Positions 1 through 7,695 of a stretch of DNA of 64,000 nucleotides are shown here, piece after piece. Made by a program: the position numbers and the translations under genes. Numbering within the stretch: the first letter of the stretch is position 1; each line of letters opens with the position of its first letter. The DNA comes from Rhizobium aethiopicum (GTDB lineage Bacteria; Pseudomonadota; Alphaproteobacteria; Rhizobiales; Rhizobiaceae), in assembly GCF_014197535.1 (NCBI RefSeq), contig NZ_JACIFV010000011.1, positions 1 through 64,000 of the forward strand. The letters are read 5' to 3'. Under the pieces are notes generated by a model. It had not been told where the DNA came from. It did no database searches and saw only the letters and a program-made list of their open reading frames with translations.

Positions 1-203
1 TCGACGGTGCCAGCCCGCGTCTCCCAATCGCGGTCACGGTAGCCATTGCGTTGAGTGAGCCGCATGGGGTTCTTCACACCGAAGTCAGCACCCGTGGCCG
101 AGCCGACCTCCAACTCCATCAGCCGCTCGGCGGCAAAGCCAATCATCTCACGCAACAAATCTGCATCGGCACTCTTCTCAACAAGCGAACGCACGTTCAT
201 CAT
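1..203 (-). CDS. IS256-family transposase, N-terminal part
   Basis: This is the first 67 or so residues of a mutator-type (IS256) DDE transposase; the rest lies outside the window. The protein starts MMNVRSLVEKSADADLLREM and continues with the typical segment ending near the [18 protein letters not shown] signature. At that point the copy at 52355 has lost four bases, so this copy keeps the original frame. The start is the first of two adjacent ATGs at 203-198. Confidence 0.8.
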   Translation of the reverse strand, partial: MMNVRSLVEKSADADLLREMIGFAAERLMELEVGSATGADFGVKNPMRLTQRNGYRDRDWETRAGTV

Positions 204-376
204 GTCATTGGTCATCGGTGATCTTTCCGTCAGGTTGGTCTTGAACAACCCGACCCTAGCGGAAAACACTGATGGCCGCCCGCAAAGCCGATCACCCGCT
301 ACAGCGCAACGAGAAGCGCGCGGGCGCTCGGCTTTACTCCCTACCGTCAGCTACACCAGGTGCTGGGACACGATCC
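1..376 (-). mobile_element. IS256-family element, 5' end (partial)
   Basis: The stretch holds one terminus and the start of the transposase gene of an IS256-family element that continues off the left edge. Read on the minus strand, the terminus begins near 376 with GGATCGTGTCCCAG, followed by an untranslated leader and the transposase start at 203. The same terminus and leader recur at 52181-52354 in the opposite orientation, which defines the end. No 8-bp target duplication can be tested because the far end is missing. Confidence 0.8.
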
Positions 377-390
377 GCGTTGCCGGTTGC

Positions 391-591
391 TCACACCGCG
401 CCACTTGGCGTATTCAAAACCGCCGAGGCTCTAATCGCCGCTGGATGAAAGTTCAGTGGCAGGTCACGCAGGCTCAAGACCCTCAAGGGCCTCACACTAC
501 GAGTTCGTCTGCAAGACATAGACTTCGCAGCCTGAACGTTTCACCCTCGATCCGCTCCATGAAAATGCCGGGACTGAACAACGACGGCTGA
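391..591 (+). pseudogene. Remnant of IS3/IS481-type transposase tail with solo element end
   Basis: Positions 432-467 match 34291-34326, the right end of the IS481 element in this window, with two mismatches in 36 bases, so this looks like an orphan element end. From 468 the sequence encodes the broken tail of another integrase-core transposase: the fragments LKTLKGL, YEFVCK, PERFTLDP and MPGLN appear in order but in different frames and across a TAG stop. I read it as nested, decayed insertion-sequence debris. Confidence 0.6.
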
Positions 592-1468
592 GTGCAGGCA
601 TCAAGACTTAAGTCTGTCGTAAAGCAGACAAAGCGAATACAAACGTGGTGCGAACTGTCGGCTATTGGCTGACACGAAGATGCAGAACCCTCGACGTGCT
701 GGAGGTGCCCCAGGCACCTGCTATCATCGCAGGTTGGGGCCAAGGCTGGCCTGCTCTGATCCCCGGTAGTGGGCGGGGTACACCCTGCCGATTTCAATGA
801 AGCTACGCCTTTTTTCCCGGCTGATCTCGTCCACCGTTCAAAGGCCCAACCGCCACGTCAGCAGCGTTTAGGCGAATATACGCTCCAGCATCTCTCTTAA
901 CTGCAGCGCTTCGCCGCCATCTGAGGTTTCGCGACCGCACGCGCTTGCCATGGCAGGTCCCGCAATCCGTCGCCCAAAGCCGTTATGGATGCAATACGAA
1001 ATTTCCCGGCAATCTGGACATCTGCCGCGTGAGACCTGGAATGCAATATTCGAGTTCTGGTGCCTATTCAGCTCCCATTCGTGCTGCATGTCCGAGTGGC
1101 ACGTCCCTTGCTTCACTTCATGCTACTGATTCACCGCAGAGAGCGAGGATGAACTGACGTAAACTCTATTTCTATCGCCCCAGTCGCTTTGTCGGAGATG
1201 GGTCACGAGCCGCATCGACGGGGCAGGAAGGCCTCAGATCGGGATTTAGCCCCAACGAAGCTGAAACCAGGGAGGCGCTCGGCCGTGCTGGCCTTCGCGC
1301 CAAGGGCCGGCGAATTCTCCTGCGATATCGTGGCGCGGATGCACTCTGAGCCTCGAGAGGTAAGTGCTACCCTGCTCGTCAACGAGACGCCAATGAGCGT
1401 GCGGCGTCACGGAAACATATGGCACGGATTTTTTCCACGGTAAACGTCCGTACTTTCGAAAGCTGGCA
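592..1468. other. Stretch without a recognised gene
   Basis: Apart from the doubtful ORF at 868-1116, I recognise nothing here. An 84-codon plus-strand ORF at 1189-1443 has no recognisable motif and is probably chance or a leader remnant. In Ter-associated operons an ATP-grasp or aldolase gene often precedes the phosphoribosyltransferase that follows; no trace of either is visible in this stretch. Confidence 0.5.
868..1116 (-). CDS. Hypothetical small Cys-containing protein
   Basis: An 82-residue ORF with no family I recognise. It contains a short CPDC pair, a second pair of cysteines and several histidines, which could bind a metal, and an amphipathic C-terminal tail ending LREMLERIFA. There is no clear Shine-Dalgarno sequence, and the region around it is insertion-sequence debris. 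It may be a fragment of a regulator or chance. Confidence 0.3.
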   Translation of the reverse strand: MKQGTCHSDMQHEWELNRHQNSNIAFQVSRGRCPDCREISYCIHNGFGRRIAGPAMASACGRETSDGGEALQLREMLERIFA

Positions 1469-2602
1469 ATGGTGAATCCTTCAACATACTCTGCGCAACT
1501 CGCCGACGGCACTATCTCGGTTCACGTGGATCGAAGCCTTGTACCCCCCATCGAGATGTTCGGCTTCGGGCAGCGAATCAACCCGAACCGCTCGTTTCTG
1601 TTTGTTTCCAAGGTTCTTGGTCGATTCCTGCCGATCCGCCCTTCGGTCATGGGAAATGCATTCGACCTCCTTGCACGTCAGATTCCTGCCGATATTCCTG
1701 GTCCGGTTTTGTTCATCGGAATAGCCGAAGCGGGCATTGGCCTTGGTGCGGGTGTCCATCGGCGGTTCCGCGAACTCACTGGTCGCGGCGATGCAATATA
1801 TATCTGCTCCACTCGCCATGATCTTAAACTGCCGCTGCTGTGCGAATTTGAGGAAGAGCATAGCCATGCCCCGCGGCACCTCCTGCACGAACCATGCGAG
1901 GCAAGGCTCCGCGACTTGGTTCATGGTGCGACCGGCTTGGTACTCGTTGACGATGAGGCTTCGACAGGTAAGACATTTGCCAACATCTTCGCTGCCCTTC
2001 CTGCAAAAATTCGTTTGAAGCTGAAGCACACAGTCCTACTTACGCTTACCGACTGGTCAGAAGGCGCTGCCCGCGCGGAGATCACGGGAACAGTCAGTGA
2101 GGCTACTATCGTTTCCGGACGGTACAGTTGGACTCCGCGTGGGGATTTCACGGCAGCTACTCCGCAGGTCCCTTCCTGTGACCGTCCTAAGCGGCCCGAG
2201 GTCTGTCCCGACGTCGCTCGAGACTGGGCGCGTCTCGGCGTCGTCGATCACTTGCAGGGTCTCAATGCAAACGCTGCCGATGACGGGATTACCCTCGTAC
2301 TCGGAACGGGCGAACACGTGTGGCAGCCCTTCCTGCTTGCGGAGCGCTTGGAAAAGGAGGGCGCTGAGGTTTTCTATTCATCCGTGACGCGTTCTCCCCT
2401 GTCGAAAGGCCACGCGATCGGTTCAGTACTTTCGTTCTCCGACAACTACGGCGGAACGGTTCCACATTACCTCTACAACGTCGATCCAGCGCTGTACTCG
2501 AAAATTATACTCTGCTCGGAGACAGGCCCGGAAAATGTCTGTGCCAGCCTGATGTCCGCACTGGGCGATCCCATTGTCCTTTCAGACGTAGAAGGTGAAT
2601 GA
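1469..2602 (+). CDS. TRSP-type phosphoribosyltransferase of Ter-associated module
   Basis: A 377-residue cytosolic protein of the phosphoribosyltransferase plus TRSP-domain family. The N-terminal half has the family signature RSFLFVSKVLG (about residues 42-52), FIGIAEAGIGLGAG (about 82-95), an HSHA element and the PRPP-binding loop LVLVDDEASTGKT (about 156-168). The C-terminal domain carries the eponymous TRSP tetrapeptide at about 307-310. In bacteria this family is encoded beside StiP, HAD phosphatase, ATP-grasp and CitE-like genes near tellurium resistance (ter) genes, and has been proposed to make a nucleoside-like metabolite. Here it leads a three-gene set with the next two ORFs, 114 bp ahead of the second gene. 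The exact substrate is unknown. Confidence 0.85.
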   Translation: MVNPSTYSAQLADGTISVHVDRSLVPPIEMFGFGQRINPNRSFLFVSKVLGRFLPIRPSVMGNAFDLLARQIPADIPGPVLFIGIAEAGIGLGAGVHRRFRELTGRGDAIYICSTRHDLKLPLLCEFEEEHSHAPRHLLHEPCEARLRDLVHGATGLVLVDDEASTGKTFANIFAALPAKIRLKLKHTVLLTLTDWSEGAARAEITGTVSEATIVSGRYSWTPRGDFTAATPQVPSCDRPKRPEVCPDVARDWARLGVVDHLQGLNANAADDGITLVLGTGEHVWQPFLLAERLEKEGAEVFYSSVTRSPLSKGHAIGSVLSFSDNYGGTVPHYLYNVDPALYSKIILCSETGPENVCASLMSALGDPIVLSDVEGE

Positions 2603-2716
2603 AGCCGCCTTAGGCCATGCGGTCTGCCGCTTCGAAATCGGCTCACTCGATCGGACATTTCCGCCAGTCCACAGCGACACAACACTGCTGTCGCGTTACC
2701 TAAGGACATCACTCCC

Positions 2717-3817
2717 ATGGGGGATACCTATGACAGCATCGCCTCCCCTGCCACACTAGGCTCCTACGCCGAATACGACGTGACGCTCCTTCTCAAGAGA
2801 GTGGATATTCAGCCTACTGACACGGCCACGAGGGAAGAGGCCATCCAATCCGGGCGGCGGCATTACTCGGAAATGATTTCCGCCGAGATGGCCCCGACCC
2901 GCGAATACATGGAGCTGTTTGCTAAGGCCATGGCCACTGGTGGCCCGCGCATGGGCGCCGAGACGGCACGCCTCGCCCTCGCGATCGTGCAGTCGGTCGA
3001 GGGTCCTATTACCCTTGTCAGTTTGGTCCGCGCCGGCGTGCCCTTCGGCATCCTTCTCAAGAGGGCCATCGCCTTACTCGGCCGGGACGTCGGACACTAC
3101 GGGTTGTCGATCATTCGCGACAAGGGCGTTGACGACGAGGCTATGCGCCACATTCTTGCCAGGCGTCCTGTCGAGAGCATCGTCTTCGTAGATAGCTGGA
3201 CGGGCAAAGGAGCAATTGCGAACCAACTCGAAAAGAGCTTCAAGGACTACTCAGACCGGCCTGCGCGGCTAGTTGTATTGGCCGACCCCTGCGGCTGCGC
3301 ATGGCTCGCCGCATCGGGCGACGACTGGCTTATTCCCTCCGGAATGCTAGGATGCACCGTATCCGGGCTTATCAGCCGCTCGATCCTCAACGCTGCCCTC
3401 GTCGGTCCCGGTGACTTCCACGCCTGCGTCCAGTGGGATAATCTCGCGGAACACGATATTTCCCGATCATTCGTGGATGGTATGTGGAATGATGTCTCCA
3501 CTGTGATTGCAACCGAAATCCCGAGCGTCTGGAGTATCGAGACCCGCCGGGCGCATCGCGATGCCGCCGCCGCTGCCGTCGCCTGGGTGATGGGGGAGGA
3601 CGCCGTAACGAACATCAACCGAGTAAAGCCGGGCATTGCGGAGGCGACCAGAGCCATCCTGCGACGTGTGCCGGAAAAGGTGTACGTCTCGTCGCCAACC
3701 GATCCAGAACTCGCGGCCCTCATGTACCTGATCGACAACAAAGGCGTCCCGTATGTCGTCTCCCCTAGAAAGATCGCCCCCTACCGCGCCGTCACGCTGA
3801 TCCGGCACGTCTCCTAA
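2717..3817 (+). CDS. StiP/PELOTA-type phosphoribosyltransferase
   Basis: A 366-residue protein of the StiP family, often labelled cysteine protease StiP but reinterpreted as a phosphoribosyltransferase joined to a PELOTA RNA-binding domain. Visible signatures are the N-terminal SYAEYDVTLLLKRVDI, the SLVRAGVPFGILLKRA segment near residue 103, a PRPP loop VFVDSWTGKGAI near 157-168, and a C-terminal PELOTA-like region from about 318 with VYVSSPTDPELAALMYLI. It follows the TRSP gene and precedes the HAD phosphatase, the order expected of the Ter-associated module. Its reaction has not been established; a role in making a ribosylated metabolite is inferred from the family. Confidence 0.8.
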   Translation: MGDTYDSIASPATLGSYAEYDVTLLLKRVDIQPTDTATREEAIQSGRRHYSEMISAEMAPTREYMELFAKAMATGGPRMGAETARLALAIVQSVEGPITLVSLVRAGVPFGILLKRAIALLGRDVGHYGLSIIRDKGVDDEAMRHILARRPVESIVFVDSWTGKGAIANQLEKSFKDYSDRPARLVVLADPCGCAWLAASGDDWLIPSGMLGCTVSGLISRSILNAALVGPGDFHACVQWDNLAEHDISRSFVDGMWNDVSTVIATEIPSVWSIETRRAHRDAAAAAVAWVMGEDAVTNINRVKPGIAEATRAILRRVPEKVYVSSPTDPELAALMYLIDNKGVPYVVSPRKIAPYRAVTLIRHVS

Positions 3818-3975
3818 TCTCCACGTATGTCTACTTACGAGCTCGGCGCGCAGGTCAAGGAAACTGAGATGTGACAAATTCCGTATCGTAAAATTCATTG
3901 CCAATGGAGAATCCGCGAAAGCTCACATCTGGCAATCGATCAGATATTTAACCAGTCGCATTTTGGAGTACGCAT

Positions 3976-4725
3976 ATGAAGCCCATTGCTCTGGTGGACC
4001 TCGACGACACCTTGTTTCAAACCAAGAAAAAGATACCGGAGATTGCGGAAGCCGATCTGGTATTGGCGTCCAAATCCATTAATGGAAGCAACTCCTATAT
4101 GACGAAGATTCAAGCTGCCTTTGTCGAGTGGCTGCTCGTCTCCACGGAGGCCATCCCGGTTACGGCGCGCGGCTCTGAGGCTCTTTCGCGCGTTACGATC
4201 GCGTTTGAAAGCTACTCAATCGTATCGAACGGTGCCGTCATCCTCAAAAAGGACGGCAAGCCTGACGCCGAATGGCATGAGGTCGTCGCAAGGGAGCTCC
4301 GGCCGCTTGCCGGCTTTTTCGATAAGCTCCTCGATGAGGGCAGGACCAAGGCGAGGGAACTTGGCGTCCACATCCGGTGCTGGTCGGTGATGGAAGCTGA
4401 TCTCGCGACATATGTTGTCTTCAAAGAGATTGACGGAGACGGCTCACGCCTTGAAGAGATTGTGCCGATCATTCGAGAAAAACGGGGTTGGGTTCGACAC
4501 CACAACGGCAATAACCTTGCGCTAGTTCCGCCTGCGATCTCAAAACGGGTGGCCTCACAATTTCTGCTCAAAAAGCTTCGGACGGAGCATCCAGGTCGCC
4601 CAGTGATCGGCTACGGTGACAGTGTGAGCGACTTCTCCTACCTGTCCCTCTGCGACTGGTGGGGCGCTCCGGGTAACTCTCAAATGACAGACCTTGTCGT
4701 TTCCGCTGTTGCGCGTGAGAGATAG
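3976..4725 (+). CDS. HAD-superfamily phosphatase of Ter-associated module
   Basis: A 249-residue HAD hydrolase. Motif I is DLDDTLF, with the nucleophile Asp8 and Asp10, and the acidic motif IV is GYGDSVSDFSYL near residues 215-226. The cap is of the type seen in Cof or sucrose-phosphatase-like proteins. It would dephosphorylate the product of the two upstream phosphoribosyltransferases, if they act as a pathway. It lies 158 bp after the StiP gene, so it may have its own ribosome start or promoter; AGT ACGCAT before the ATG is not a strong SD. No ter (terZABCDE), ATP-grasp or CitE-like gene follows. Confidence 0.8.
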   Translation: MKPIALVDLDDTLFQTKKKIPEIAEADLVLASKSINGSNSYMTKIQAAFVEWLLVSTEAIPVTARGSEALSRVTIAFESYSIVSNGAVILKKDGKPDAEWHEVVARELRPLAGFFDKLLDEGRTKARELGVHIRCWSVMEADLATYVVFKEIDGDGSRLEEIVPIIREKRGWVRHHNGNNLALVPPAISKRVASQFLLKKLRTEHPGRPVIGYGDSVSDFSYLSLCDWWGAPGNSQMTDLVVSAVARER

Positions 4726-4794
4726 GTGACACGCGTACTGCGAACGTGGTGATATGTGAGGAGGGTGCAGGAATGATCCTGCACCTCCAGTCTT

Positions 4795-4920
4795 TCAGTA
4801 GAAACTTCCTATGGGTAAAACGCCGCGCCATATCGCGGTAAGAACCATGGCAAGCGCGGCGAGGATCGCGAGATTCCCGTCGGCTTTTACCACGAGTACG
4901 TAGAGCTTGTATTTCAGCAT
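4795..4920 (-). CDS. Small single-span membrane protein (41 aa)
   Basis: A 41-residue ORF starting MLKYKLYVLVVKADGN with a hydrophobic segment (AILAALAMVLTAIW) in the second half. An internal ATG at 4920 is preceded at good spacing by GAAAGG, so it probably starts on its own instead of being only the tail of the 190-residue ORF. Family and function are unknown. The motif resembles other small rhizobial membrane proteins, but I cannot name one. Confidence 0.5.
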   Translation of the reverse strand: MLKYKLYVLVVKADGNLAILAALAMVLTAIWRGVLPIGSFY

Positions 4921-5367
4921 GATATGACCTTTCGATGAGCTCATTAGGAACTGCCGTCTCGACGGTTCGTGCCTTACTTGCGCAGAGCGAAATTTCGCGC
5001 CCATGATCCTCTCGGCGTCGATCCGCCGGAAATGGTCGACGATGGGTTGATCGTCATAGACCATGGCCGCGCTCTTGACGCAGCCGAACATCATGGCCTT
5101 CAAAGACGCGACCGGGCCCTCGCCCGCAGCCGGCGCTGGAGATAGGAAAACTTGGTTGCTTGCCACACGCGTCCTGTCGATCTTATAAAAACGCAACGTT
5201 AGCCGAAGCGGGATCCATTTGGGATCCACGGCAACCAGCCGCCGGTCTCCCGCTCGAAACAGCAGCACATCGGCGCGCATGTCCGGCGTGAACCGTTTGC
5301 CGAACCAGCCAAGATCTTCGAGCACACCATCGAACGATGCCCCGTCGATTGGCGACTGTCTATCCAT
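4795..5367 (-). CDS. DUF4334-like protein, N-terminus missing and C-terminus altered
   Basis: Residues 11-120 of this 190-residue ORF resemble the DUF4334 half of GXWXG/DUF4334 proteins: LEDLGWFGKRF, the DPKWIPL segment and MVYDDQPIVDHFRRIDAERI. The GXWXG domain that normally precedes it is absent, and upstream DNA holds the sRNA at 5484-5648 instead. After about residue 125 the family sequence ends and an unrelated tail follows in frame, which includes the small membrane ORF at 4795-4920. I take it as a truncated gene whose frame happens to run into a separate small gene. Confidence 0.55.
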   Translation of the reverse strand: MDRQSPIDGASFDGVLEDLGWFGKRFTPDMRADVLLFRAGDRRLVAVDPKWIPLRLTLRFYKIDRTRVASNQVFLSPAPAAGEGPVASLKAMMFGCVKSAAMVYDDQPIVDHFRRIDAERIMGAKFRSAQVRHEPSRRQFLMSSSKGHIMLKYKLYVLVVKADGNLAILAALAMVLTAIWRGVLPIGSFY

Positions 5368-5483
5368 TCAAGCGGCCAGTGCGGCTGCTCGGCGTCACGC
5401 TTTCAACGCTGACGACCTCCGATCGGCAATGCACGACCCCAGTCCCAACTTGATCTCGGGCTCTGACGGCCCATCGCCCCGAA

Positions 5484-5648
5484 ATAGAAAAGCCTGCCGC
5501 GGGAGGAGGTGCGGCAGGCTTTCCTAAAAGAACCGAACGGCGACCTGGGAGGAGGAGTGCCGCTGTTCCCACAGACGTCCCTTTGGGAGGAGGAGTGGGC
5601 CGTCTAAACTTCGAAGCGTTGCGGGAGGAAGCATCGCTTCGATGAAAA
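5484..5648 (-). ncRNA. alpha-r14-type sRNA with four anti-Shine-Dalgarno stem-loops
   Basis: On the minus strand four consecutive stem-loops each present a CU-rich anti-SD motif in the loop: 5640-5613 (stem GAAGCG, loop with TTCCTCCC), 5604-5574 (stem GACG, loop CCTCCTCCC), 5562-5538 (stem CGGC, loop CCTCCTCCC) and 5520-5491 (stem AGCCTGCCGC, loop CCTCCTCCC), the last followed by a U-rich run and so also the terminator. This layout is typical of the rhizobial alpha-r14 sRNAs and the Rhodobacter CcsR/cuckoo RNAs, which bind ribosome-binding sites of ABC-transporter and metabolic mRNAs with Hfq. No DUF1127 gene precedes it. The 5' end is an estimate from the first stem. Confidence 0.85.
5491..5520 (-). 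terminator. Rho-independent terminator of the sRNA
   Basis: A perfect 10-bp stem AGCCTGCCGC/GCGGCAGGCT encloses the loop ACCTCCTCCC and is followed on the minus strand by TTTTCTATTTC. The loop keeps the anti-SD motif. Confidence 0.85.
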
Positions 5649-5650
5649 TA

Positions 5651-5924
5651 GCAATACTCGGGCCAGCGCCATGAAGCCAGCGTCTATGTTGCACTGCAGC
5701 TATGCACCCGCCGCAACAATCGGCAGGACATCGAGCATTCCTACCCCTGATTTTGTCGGCGGCTCTGCCGCTGTTACAGAGTGGAACCGCTACAACGTCA
5801 ATTTCGATATCGAAAGCCCCAAGAAGGCCGTGACAGTTCGCGGCGGCCCTGCCGTCATGGAAAGTAGCGCCGCTGGAGACGGTGGCCGGCAGCTAAGCTG
5901 GATCGGTGCGGTTCGCGACAGTCA
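5651..5924. other. Upstream region of the sRNA, no gene recognised
   Basis: This should hold the sRNA promoter on the minus strand; I see no clear CTTGAC / CTATAT rhizobial sigma-70 pair. An 85-codon plus-strand ORF at 5671-5928 has no recognisable feature. Confidence 0.4.
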
Positions 5925-6400
5925 TTAGGGGACACCCGGTGACAGACAGTATGAAGTGGCAGTCGCTCCCAGAAGCGCAAGATGTTCTGCGGGTATGTTT
6001 TCACCGTTAAGACCCGGCTGTACAATCCCGATCCGGTACTCGATGAACTTGCGTCGGGCAGCCTTTCGAAGCGTGGCCAAGTCATTCAGGCTGCCTCGAA
6101 TGAAACGGGCCCGGCCCTTAAGATGTGATGTTTCTCTCACGGTCAGGTGGTTGATGAGGTTCTTCAAGCTCCATGTCCCCTTCACCCCCTTCTGTGCTTG
6201 ACCGCAAACGAGGTAAAGATCGTCCGCCCGGCGCCCCATTACTGCCTGCGAGTATTTCAGATGCCAGAGAAGTACGGTGACGGTATCGTCCGTCTCCTCG
6301 ATCGCCACGACGTCCGCGCTCTCCCAGGTGTCATCGTCATCTCTTCCGGGAGAGTGGGCAGACAATCCTCGCAATGGGCGTTCCGCTGATCGCACCTCCT
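5925..6400 (-). pseudogene. C-terminal remnant of a large DEAD/DEAH-box helicase-like protein
   Basis: The ORF encodes only the C-terminal domain found at the end of large SF2 helicase proteins: VVAIEETDDTVTVLLWHLKY, DDLYLVCGQAQKGVK, RFIRGSLNDLATLRKAARR and YRIGIVQPGLNGENIPAEHL. The helicase motifs are absent, and upstream of about 6350 the frame changes to unrelated sequence. Such helicases often sit in defence islands, but nothing else of such an island remains here. I treat it as a dead fragment. Confidence 0.6.
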
Positions 6401-6549
6401 TTGGTTTTCTGACCACTTTACCGCCCGAAGCGTGACCTCTCGCTTTTGAGGCAAGTGTCCGAGCGTAAAGCGAAGCTATTGAATCTTGTAAAGAATTCGG
6501 TTGCGCAGCGGGCGGATTCCCGCTATCTTTTTCGATAGGGCAGTACGCG

Positions 6550-6675
6550 CTGCCTTGGGGATTAGAACCCCCTACGAGCGGTTGGTGCCGGCCGATTCGG
6601 CACCACACTCCTTGACCTTCGGTCGAGGAGCCTGTGGCGTATGTCCAGGTTCCTCGGAACTAAAGGCCACAGGGC
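6550..6675. other. Highly structured segment (four adjacent hairpins)
   Basis: Four adjacent hairpins fill 125 bp: GGGG/CCCC at 6557-6571, GGTGCCG/CGGCACC at 6584-6604, a 10-bp stem CTCCTTGACC/GGTCGAGGAG at 6608-6630 (one G-U pair) and CCTGTGGC/GCCACAGG at 6631-6673 with an inner GTTCC/GGAAC. The first, read on the minus strand, resembles a tRNA T-arm. It may be a structured RNA, a leader of the XRE gene downstream, or a tRNA-derived integration scar. Confidence 0.4.
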
Positions 6676-6761
6676 CGTCTCGTACGGTGTTCTAACTCCC
6701 CGATCAGTGGGTTGAGCGAGTTATTCCGCGGGGGCGCACCGCGTGAAACTCTCCACACGGG

Positions 6762-7268
6762 GTGTCCACCATGAAGCGCTATTCAGCAGCCCAGGTCCGA
6801 CCTTCGAGGCCTGCGCGAACCGAACAGCCGAATGTTGCACGCGAGTCGGTGCATCCAGTCGATCGGCATGTCGGACAGCAGATCCGTATGCGCCGAATGC
6901 AGTCGAATGTATCCCTAGGGGATCTCGGCGCCGGCATCGGGGTCAGTTTGCAGCAGGTACAAAAATATGAAAGCGGTAAGAACCGCGTCAGCGCTTCGAT
7001 GCTCTACGAGCTTGCCAATTGCCTCAAGATCCCTGTTTCGAGGTTTTTCGAAGGTCTTCCAGATCCCGAAACCACTCAGGGCCAGCAAATCATAACAGAG
7101 ATCGATGAGAAGATTGCCTACATTTCCACGGCGGAGGGACGGCGTCTGATAGACGACGTTTTGCTCCTTTCTCCGCGTGTGCGCAGCCGGGTCGTTGCCC
7201 TCGTCAGCTCGATTGTCGATGAAGAGATGGAAGAACAGAAGCCGGTTGGTTCATCTGCTGGTTCTTAG
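6762..7268 (+). CDS. XRE-family transcriptional regulator
   Basis: A 168-residue DNA-binding protein with a Cro/CI-type helix-turn-helix at about residues 36-95 (VGQQIRMRRMQSNVSLGDLG, then GVSLQQVQKYESGKNRVSAS). After it, a rhizobial-type C-terminal segment runs FFEGLPDPE to VALVSSIVDEEMEE. The frame opens with GTG at 6762; ATG at 6771 is an alternative start. It reads toward the T3SS locus, ends 5 bp from the tail of sctO, and is the only regulator gene next to the T3SS. Control of the T3SS is a guess. Confidence 0.75.
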   Translation: MSTMKRYSAAQVRPSRPARTEQPNVARESVHPVDRHVGQQIRMRRMQSNVSLGDLGAGIGVSLQQVQKYESGKNRVSASMLYELANCLKIPVSRFFEGLPDPETTQGQQIITEIDEKIAYISTAEGRRLIDDVLLLSPRVRSRVVALVSSIVDEEMEEQKPVGSSAGS

Positions 7269-7272
7269 CTCC

Positions 7273-7686
7273 CTACCGGTCGATTTTCTCCGCTGCTTCA
7301 AGCGAAAATTCGACGCGCAATACCGCCTTCTGTGCTCGCGAAAAATCGGCGGCGACGTGTTCTGCCCGCTCTTGCGCGGCGCGCCGGGCGGCTTTGTGTT
7401 GCGCAAGCGATAGGCCGGCATCGGCTTCATGGCTGCGCAATACGGATTGTCGCATCAGCGCGTCCTGAAGCTCGGCGGCGGCGATGACACCACTCTTGCG
7501 CAATACGTCGACGACAGGATTGCCGGCGGCCCGGCTTGCCGCGATGTCGAGCGCTTCGGAGGCTTTCGTTTCCCGCTCCCGCGCGCTTTCGGCATCCGCC
7601 CGCGCCTCGGAGAGGCTGCGGGAAAGATTGTCCGCCCGCAGGCTGCGGATCTGCAGCAACTGCCTGAGAGATTTCAACGCCTTCAT
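7273..7686 (-). CDS. sctO: T3SS stalk protein SctO (YscO/HrpO-like)
   Basis: A 137-residue, almost wholly alpha-helical and charged protein with long coiled-coil heptads, as expected of the FliJ/YscO stalk that links the ATPase SctN to the export gate SctV. It has no enzymatic motif; the call rests on length, coiled coil and position 9 bp after rhcC1 in the same direction. In rhizobial T3SS loci this gene is often annotated y4yJ. Export-apparatus genes flank it on both sides. Confidence 0.65.
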   Translation of the reverse strand: MKALKSLRQLLQIRSLRADNLSRSLSEARADAESARERETKASEALDIAASRAAGNPVVDVLRKSGVIAAAELQDALMRQSVLRSHEADAGLSLAQHKAARRAAQERAEHVAADFSRAQKAVLRVEFSLEAAEKIDR

Positions 7687-7695
7687 ATCAGCCGC

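Noticed and set aside
5460..5650. GGGAGGAGG repeats read on the plus strand as a row of strong ribosome-binding sites
   Set aside because: No ORFs follow them on the plus strand, and each lies in the loop of a stem; the minus-strand anti-SD sRNA explains all four.
6540..6580. A GGTTCTAATCCCC T-arm-like sequence on the minus strand suggesting a tRNA 3' end
   Set aside because: No matching 5' acceptor strand, D-arm or anticodon arm could be placed around it, so a tRNA gene is not supported; only the hairpin cluster is reported.
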